The notes under the pieces: generated by a model
Databases searched by the model: none
What the model was told of the DNA's origin: nothing
Seen by the model: only the letters and a program-made list of their open reading frames with translations
Assembly (NCBI GenBank): GCA_044375455.1
Contig: JBILMQ010000140.1
Coordinates: 1 to 8,879, forward strand
DNA: 8,879 bases
Source: JBEIHX01 sp044375455
GTDB lineage: Bacteria; Pseudomonadota; Alphaproteobacteria; Caulobacterales; Aquidulcibacteraceae
Direction of reading: 5' to 3'
Program-made: the position numbers and the translations under genes
Shown here: piece after piece, positions 4,468 through 8,879 of the stretch
Layout of the letters: each line of letters begins with the position of its first letter
How positions within the stretch are numbered: the first letter of the stretch is position 1

Positions 4468-6744
4468 ATGGCCGCGCGCTCCTCAGCCGTCGCCCCGCTC
4501 GCGGGAATGGCGGCGCTGGCCGTGGTGCTCGGACTGTGTCTTGTGGCCGCCCTGTCGCAGACGACAGCGCCGCGCGAGGCTGCAGCAACCGGATGGGACG
4601 CGCACGCCGGGCGCGCGACGCTCACCGCCCTGTTGGCCGAGGAAACGCCCCATCCTGTCGGCTCCCCGGCCAACCGGCAGGTGCGCGATCGCATCCTGGC
4701 GCGCCTCGCCGCGGCAGGCTATGCGACGGATGTCGACGCACGCCTGTTCTGCACCGCGCGGGCGCCAAACCCGGGCTGTGCGCGCATCGAGAACATTGTT
4801 GCGGTCAGGCGCGCACCCCGCGCCGGCCAGGCGCTGCTCGTCACGACCCACTATGACAGCGTGCCGGCAGGCCCAGGGGCGAGCGATGCCGGTTCGGGGG
4901 TGGCGATCCTTCTTCATCTTGCCGAGGCGATGAAGACCGCCACGCCGCGCAATGACGTGATTTTTCTGTTCACGGACGCCGAAGAGGTCGGGCTGCGAGG
5001 CGCCGCCGCGTTCGCCGCGCACGATCCACGCTTCGCAGCCGTGCGGATGGTTCTCAATGTGGAGGCGCGCGGGGCCGCAGGACCGAGCTACATGTTCGAG
5101 ACGGGGCCCGGCAACGCCGCGCTGATGGCGCTCTATGCCCGCACGGTCGCCCGCCCGGTCACCAGCTCACTGGCCTATGAGATCTACAAGATCCTGCCCA
5201 ACGACACGGATTTTTCCATCTACCGGGACGCTGGCCGCACTGGCTTCAATCTCGCCTTCGTGGGCAAAGCTTCTGTGTACCACTCCCGCGAAGATCGGCC
5301 CGGCAATCTCGATGCGCACACCTTCCAGCATCACGGCGACACCGTCTTCGCCCTCGCCAGGGCGCTTGCCGAGACGGATCTTGCCGGCCTGCAGAGCGCG
5401 CAAAACGTCAGCTATTTTGACGTGGCGGGGCGGTTCCTGGTGCTGTGGCCGAATGCCTGGAACCTGCCGCTGGCCGCGCTTGCGCTCCTTGGCGCGCTCG
5501 TTGCGGGCTGGCGCGTGCGCGCCAGCCTCACGCGCGCGCAGACCCTGTGGGCGGTCGCCGCGCTGATCGCAACGCCGCTCCTGCTGTTTGCGATCGGCTG
5601 GCTGTTGCGCTTCCCGCTCGCCGTCTGGCCCGGCGCCCTTGCGACAGACCATCAGGCGCCCTGGCCGGCCCGCATCGCACTGGTGTGCGCGCTCGCTGCA
5701 GCGACATCGCTGATCACCGTTGTCTTTGCGCCCAGGGCCGGCTGGCGCGCCCTGCTCATTGTGGGCTGGCTTGCGACCGCGCTCATGGCGCTCGCGACCG
5801 CGCTCACACTGCCCGGGGGCGCCTATGCGTTGCTGTGGCCGGCGGTTGGGTTTGGCCTGGTCGCGAACGCCCCGGGCGACTCGAACCGCGCCCTGACAGC
5901 CGCCGGCGCGGCGGGCGCGCTTATCGCCTGCTTCTTCTGGATGAACCACTTCCTGGCGCTCGAGGTGGTGCTGGGCTTTCCGCAGAGCGGCGTCAAACTG
6001 CTTGCCCTGTTCCCGCTCGCGCTCGTGCTCGTTGGGCTTTTCGCCCGGCTGGCGCCCACGCCCGGCGCCGGTGGGCCAGCGCTTGCTGCAGCCGGACTGG
6101 CGACGCTCGTCAGCGCGGCGGTCGCCGCAACCACCACGCCGGTCACCCCGCTGCGCCCGCTTGGGCTCAATATCGTCTATGCCGCAGACGGCCAGGCGGC
6201 GCCGGTCTGGATCGCCCAGTTCCCAGGCCGGGTCGACCGCAGCTGGCTCGCCGCCAACGGCTTTTCCGCGACCCCCCAGCCCCGCATGTCGCTGGGCGTC
6301 TTCGAAAGCCGTGATTACCTGCGCCCGGCCACGCCGCTTCCCATAGCCGCGCCGCGCTTCGAACTTCTGAAGGTCGATGCCGCGGGCGGCCTGCAGCGCT
6401 ATGCGGGCGTCCTCCATCCCGGCGCAGGCGGGGCCAGCCTGCGGATCGCCAGCGATGCGCACAGCCCGGTGCAGTTTCTGTCCATCGAGGACCAGCCGGT
6501 GTGGACCGCCCCGCCCGCAGGCGGGCGGGCGCGCGCGCTGGCGCTGTCGGGACTCGGCCCGGATCCGGTGCGGATGACGATCGCGTTCGCCCCAGGCGCC
6601 GGAAAGCGCTTCTGGCTCACCGAACGCTCCGCCCTGCCGGATGCGCCGGAACCACGCGCCCTGACCGCCGCGCGCCCGGCCCATGCTGCGCCTATCCACA
6701 GCGGGGACGCCGCACTGGTGAGCGTGCGTGTAAATCTGCCCTGA
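4468..6744 (+). CDS. Polytopic membrane M28 metallopeptidase (ERMP1/Pff1-like architecture)
   Basis: This 758-residue protein combines an M28 zinc peptidase domain with a multi-span membrane region. Residues 11-30 form an N-terminal membrane anchor. The peptidase domain spans about 48-300: THYDSVPAGPGASDAGSG supplies His128 and Asp140, FTDAEEVGLRG supplies Glu172 (base) and Glu173 (ligand), Glu199 in LNVEARG and His272 in VYHSRED complete the two-zinc site. All expected ligands are present, so it should be active, with the domain facing the periplasm. About 8 hydrophobic spans follow between roughly 334 and 554, and a soluble C-terminal domain of about 200 residues ends the protein. This order resembles eukaryotic ERMP1/Fxna and yeast Pff1 and many bacterial homologues annotated as M28 aminopeptidases. 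Cys95 and Cys104 could form a disulfide. The ATG lies 2 nt after the ech stop without a clear Shine-Dalgarno sequence, suggesting coupled translation. Confidence 0.9.
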   Translation: MAARSSAVAPLAGMAALAVVLGLCLVAALSQTTAPREAAATGWDAHAGRATLTALLAEETPHPVGSPANRQVRDRILARLAAAGYATDVDARLFCTARAPNPGCARIENIVAVRRAPRAGQALLVTTHYDSVPAGPGASDAGSGVAILLHLAEAMKTATPRNDVIFLFTDAEEVGLRGAAAFAAHDPRFAAVRMVLNVEARGAAGPSYMFETGPGNAALMALYARTVARPVTSSLAYEIYKILPNDTDFSIYRDAGRTGFNLAFVGKASVYHSREDRPGNLDAHTFQHHGDTVFALARALAETDLAGLQSAQNVSYFDVAGRFLVLWPNAWNLPLAALALLGALVAGWRVRASLTRAQTLWAVAALIATPLLLFAIGWLLRFPLAVWPGALATDHQAPWPARIALVCALAAATSLITVVFAPRAGWRALLIVGWLATALMALATALTLPGGAYALLWPAVGFGLVANAPGDSNRALTAAGAAGALIACFFWMNHFLALEVVLGFPQSGVKLLALFPLALVLVGLFARLAPTPGAGGPALAAAGLATLVSAAVAATTTPVTPLRPLGLNIVYAADGQAAPVWIAQFPGRVDRSWLAANGFSATPQPRMSLGVFESRDYLRPATPLPIAAPRFELLKVDAAGGLQRYAGVLHPGAGGASLRIASDAHSPVQFLSIEDQPVWTAPPAGGRARALALSGLGPDPVRMTIAFAPGAGKRFWLTERSALPDAPEPRALTAARPAHAAPIHSGDAALVSVRVNLP

Positions 6745-6856
6745 CGGCGGCTCGCATTGCCGGCCAAACCGGCTAGAGTGCCGACATCATCGGCGGACCG
6801 GCCCTCGCCTTGGGCGCGTCTCGTCCGACACCACGCCACATCAGGGAGGACTGCGC
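6745..6856 (+). other. Gap between the membrane peptidase and SDR genes
   Basis: These 112 bp contain a short hairpin (GCCGG 6759-6763 / CCGGC 6769-6773, loop CCAAA) and GCTAGAGT (6772-6779), which resembles an alphaproteobacterial -10 element. TTGCCG at 6757-6762 is too close to serve as a standard -35. A weak terminator or a separate promoter for the SDR gene is possible; neither is certain. Confidence 0.3.
6843..6850 (+). promoter_or_regulatory. Ribosome binding site for the GTG-started SDR gene
   Basis: AGGGAGGA, a near-ideal Shine-Dalgarno sequence, lies 6 nt before GTG 6857. It fixes this non-ATG codon as the start, in agreement with the family N-terminus. Confidence 0.75.
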
Positions 6857-7624
6857 GTGTCATTGTTCGATCTCACAGGCAAAGTGGCCGTGATCACCGG
6901 TTCGTCGCGCGGCATCGGTCGCGCCATCGCCCAGGAAATGGCCGCGCACGGCGCAAAGGTGGTGATCTCATCGCGCAAGCTCGCCCCGTGCGAGGAGGTC
7001 GTCAGCGAGCTCAATGCCCTGCACGGCGCAGGGACCGCCATCGCCATTCCCGCCAATATCTCGTCGAAGGAGGACCTCCAGGCGCTGGTCGACGGCGCCG
7101 AGGCGGCCTTTGGGCAGATCGACATCCTGGTGTGCAATGCGGCCTCCAATCCGTATTTCGGACCGATGGGCGGAATTGGCGACGACGTGTTCGCCAAGAT
7201 CCTGCAGAACAACATCATCTCCAACCACTGGATCATCCAGATGGTCGCGCCGCAGATGCGTGCACGCAAATCCGGCGCGATCATCATCGTGTCGTCGATC
7301 GGCGGGCTGAAAGCGACAAACGTGATCGGGGCCTACAACATCTCGAAGGCCGCGGACATGCAGCTGGCGCGCAATCTGGCGCTGGAATTTGGGCCCGACG
7401 GCGTCACCGTCAACACGATTGCGCCGGGGCTTGTCAAAACGGATTTCGCGCGCGCGCTGTGGGAAAACCCCAAGATCCTTGAGAGCGCGGTGGCCGGCTC
7501 ATGCCTGAAGCGCATCGGCGAACCGCATGAAATCGCCGGAATGGCGGTGTTCCTGGGATCCAGAGCCGGTGCGTTCACCACCGGACAGACGTTCATCCTC
7601 GACGGCGGCGCAATGGCCGTCTGA
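6857..7624 (+). CDS. Short-chain dehydrogenase/reductase (classical SDR)
   Basis: This is a 255-residue classical SDR, an NAD(P)-dependent cytosolic oxidoreductase acting on an alcohol/carbonyl pair; the substrate is unknown. The Rossmann cofactor motif TGSSRGIG is at 14-21, the NAA motif at 94-96, and the likely catalytic tetrad is Asn119, Ser147, Tyr160 and Lys164 (YNISK). The conserved IAPGLVKTDFAR follows at 188-199. The C-terminal FTTGQTFILDGG is typical of the family. Arg40 in place of an acidic residue after beta-2 (ISSRK) suggests NADP(H) preference. The overall pattern is like DHRS4-type carbonyl reductases and SDRs found near acyl-CoA genes. It starts with GTG behind a strong ribosome site. 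Only 16 nt separate its stop from the next M28 gene, so the two are likely co-transcribed. Confidence 0.93.
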   Translation: MSLFDLTGKVAVITGSSRGIGRAIAQEMAAHGAKVVISSRKLAPCEEVVSELNALHGAGTAIAIPANISSKEDLQALVDGAEAAFGQIDILVCNAASNPYFGPMGGIGDDVFAKILQNNIISNHWIIQMVAPQMRARKSGAIIIVSSIGGLKATNVIGAYNISKAADMQLARNLALEFGPDGVTVNTIAPGLVKTDFARALWENPKILESAVAGSCLKRIGEPHEIAGMAVFLGSRAGAFTTGQTFILDGGAMAV

Positions 7625-7640
7625 CTACGGAGTACAACTC

Positions 7641-8879
7641 ATGACCTTGCGTGCGATTGTGCTCGCCGCCGTCCTCGCTGCAGCGCCGCCGACCCTGGCG
7701 CAACCCCCAGCGCAGACGCGCCAGATCCAAGAACCGCAGCCAGTCGAGACGCCGACGCGGGCGCTCGATCTTGCAGGCCTTGTCAAACAGGCCCGCGACG
7801 CCGAACCGCTGGCCGCGCAGGCGCTGGCGGCCCATATCCAGATCCTGGCCTCCGACGAATTCGAGGGCCGCGGCCCGGCGAGCGTCGGCGAGCAGAAGAC
7901 GATCGCCTACATCGCCCGCCAGTTTGAGGCGGCCGGGCTGGCGCCTGCAGGCGACAACGCGACCTGGTATCAGGACGTCCCCTTCGTGCGCTCGACAGTG
8001 GCGGGGTCCAAAGCGCAGTTCGTGCTCTCCGGCGGACGAAGCAAGGCCAAGCCTGCGCCCCTTGAGTACGGCACGCAGATGGTTGTGTGGACCAAGCGCG
8101 TGGTCGACCGCATCGACGTCCGCAAGGCCGACCTCGTCTTTGTCGGCTATGGCGTGGTCGCGCCGGAAAAAGGCTGGAATGACTACGCTGGCCAGGACAT
8201 GACCGGCAAGATCGCCGTGATCTTGATCAACGATCCGGATTTCGAAACGTCAAAGGACCATCCGGCGAACGGAGTGTTCGGCGGACGCGCGATGACCTAT
8301 TACGGTCGCTGGACCTACAAGTTCGAAGAGGCCGCCCGTCAGGGCGCAGCCGGGGCGATCATCATCCATGAGAGCGCGCCTGCGGCGTATCCTTGGGCGG
8401 TGGTGCAGAACTCCTGGACGGGCGCCCAGTTCGACATCGCCCGGGACGACAAGGGTATGGGCCGTCTGCCGTTCGAGGCCTGGATCTCGACGCCGGCGGC
8501 GCGCGGGCTGTTCGAGCGCGCGCAACTCAATTTCGCCGACCTTAAGGAAGCAGCGCAGAAACCGGGCTTCAGACCAGTGCCAATGGGCGTCCAGGCCCGC
8601 GTGCGCTTCGACGTGGCGGTTGAACGCGTGCTGAGCCGCAATGTCGTGGGCAAGCTCCCTGGGACAGACAAACCGGACGAGGTCGTCCTCTATGGCGCGC
8701 ATTGGGACCATCTCGGCCAGGGCGGCTATCGTCAGGACGGCGACGACATCTACAATGGGGCCGTCGACAACGCGACAGGCGTCGCTGCCCTGATCGAGAT
8801 CGCCCGCCAGTACAGACGCGACGGCGCGCCGCGGCGCACCATCGCATTCGCGGCCTGGGCCGGCGAAGAAAAGGGCCTG
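7641..8879 (+). CDS. Secreted M28 family metallopeptidase, 3' end outside window
   Basis: The first 413 residues are present and the frame is open to the window edge. Residues 1-20 form a Sec signal peptide ending TLA-Q, so the enzyme is periplasmic or secreted. An N-terminal segment with ILASDEFEGRGPASVGE (68-84) is typical of bacterial M28 aminopeptidase-like proteins. Residues about 145-310 look like an inserted PA-type domain, with LVFVGYGVVAPEKGWNDY and GKIAVILINDPDF. The zinc site begins with GAHWDHLG (His354, Asp356), continues with YNGAVDNATG (Asp376) and AGEEKGL (Glu409 as base, Glu410 as ligand). The remaining ligands must lie beyond 8879. GGAG (7629-7632) sits 8 nt before the ATG. 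It differs clearly in architecture from the membrane M28 two genes upstream, so it is not a recent tandem duplicate. It is probably co-transcribed with the SDR. Confidence 0.92.
   Translation, partial: MTLRAIVLAAVLAAAPPTLAQPPAQTRQIQEPQPVETPTRALDLAGLVKQARDAEPLAAQALAAHIQILASDEFEGRGPASVGEQKTIAYIARQFEAAGLAPAGDNATWYQDVPFVRSTVAGSKAQFVLSGGRSKAKPAPLEYGTQMVVWTKRVVDRIDVRKADLVFVGYGVVAPEKGWNDYAGQDMTGKIAVILINDPDFETSKDHPANGVFGGRAMTYYGRWTYKFEEAARQGAAGAIIIHESAPAAYPWAVVQNSWTGAQFDIARDDKGMGRLPFEAWISTPAARGLFERAQLNFADLKEAAQKPGFRPVPMGVQARVRFDVAVERVLSRNVVGKLPGTDKPDEVVLYGAHWDHLGQGGYRQDGDDIYNGAVDNATGVAALIEIARQYRRDGAPRRTIAFAAWAGEEKGL

Noticed and set aside
5167..6699. A 510-codon open frame on the minus strand, opposite the membrane M28 peptidase gene
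   Set aside because: It lies wholly antisense to a gene with intact catalytic motifs and is rich in Arg, Gly, Gln and Ala, as expected from the complement of GC-rich codons. No domain is recognisable.
6757..6779. Housekeeping promoter for the SDR gene (TTGCCG and GCTAGAGT)
   Set aside because: The hexamers are only 11 nt apart, well below the usual spacing, and they overlap a small hairpin. This is too weak to call as a promoter.
6757..7482. An alternative plus-strand frame through the SDR gene
   Set aside because: It is an Arg-rich shifted reading of the SDR codons. The SDR frame carries every family motif and its own ribosome site.

Overview
The window looks like the chromosome of a high-GC alphaproteobacterium. 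The strongest clue is a CarD/CdnL regulator whose core closely follows the alphaproteobacterial CdnL pattern (YPAHGVG, TMWSRRAQEYE, EQSYSERQLYE). The GC-rich third codon positions and the enoyl-CoA hydratase / SDR / M28 peptidase gene set fit a marine Maricaulales/Caulobacterales-type lineage, but that placement is inference.

Layout: positions 1-515 hold no convincing independent gene. They are dense in short direct repeats of several different periods. The cdnL gene follows (516-1034, +). Directly behind it is a degenerate 16-bp tandem array (about 1061-1156), then a further gene-free stretch to about 1388. A secreted Ser-type dienelactone-hydrolase-like enzyme (1389-2243, -) diverges from a small predicted lipoprotein (2312-2827, +). 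The lipoprotein gene converges on a 6-phosphogluconolactonase gene (2883-3539, -). That gene in turn diverges from a rightward cluster that fills the rest of the window: an enoyl-CoA hydratase/isomerase-family protein (3677-4465), a polytopic M28 metallopeptidase (4468-6744), an SDR oxidoreductase (6857-7624) and a second, secreted M28 peptidase with a likely PA-type insert (7641 to the window edge, incomplete).

How the genes may work together: the ech-M28 pair (2-nt gap) and the SDR-M28 pair (16-nt gap) are each tightly spaced and probably co-transcribed; the 112-nt gap between them leaves it open whether they form one operon. Pairing CoA/carbonyl chemistry with two exported zinc aminopeptidase-type proteins suggests nutrient scavenging from peptides and fatty or organic acids, but no specific pathway can be assigned. 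I see no phage, transposase, CRISPR, toxin-antitoxin or defence genes and no RNA gene. No previously undescribed multi-gene system is evident. The most unusual features are the repeat arrays around cdnL, including in-frame repeats with reiterated start codons, and the hydratase-family protein that lacks one of its two catalytic glutamates.
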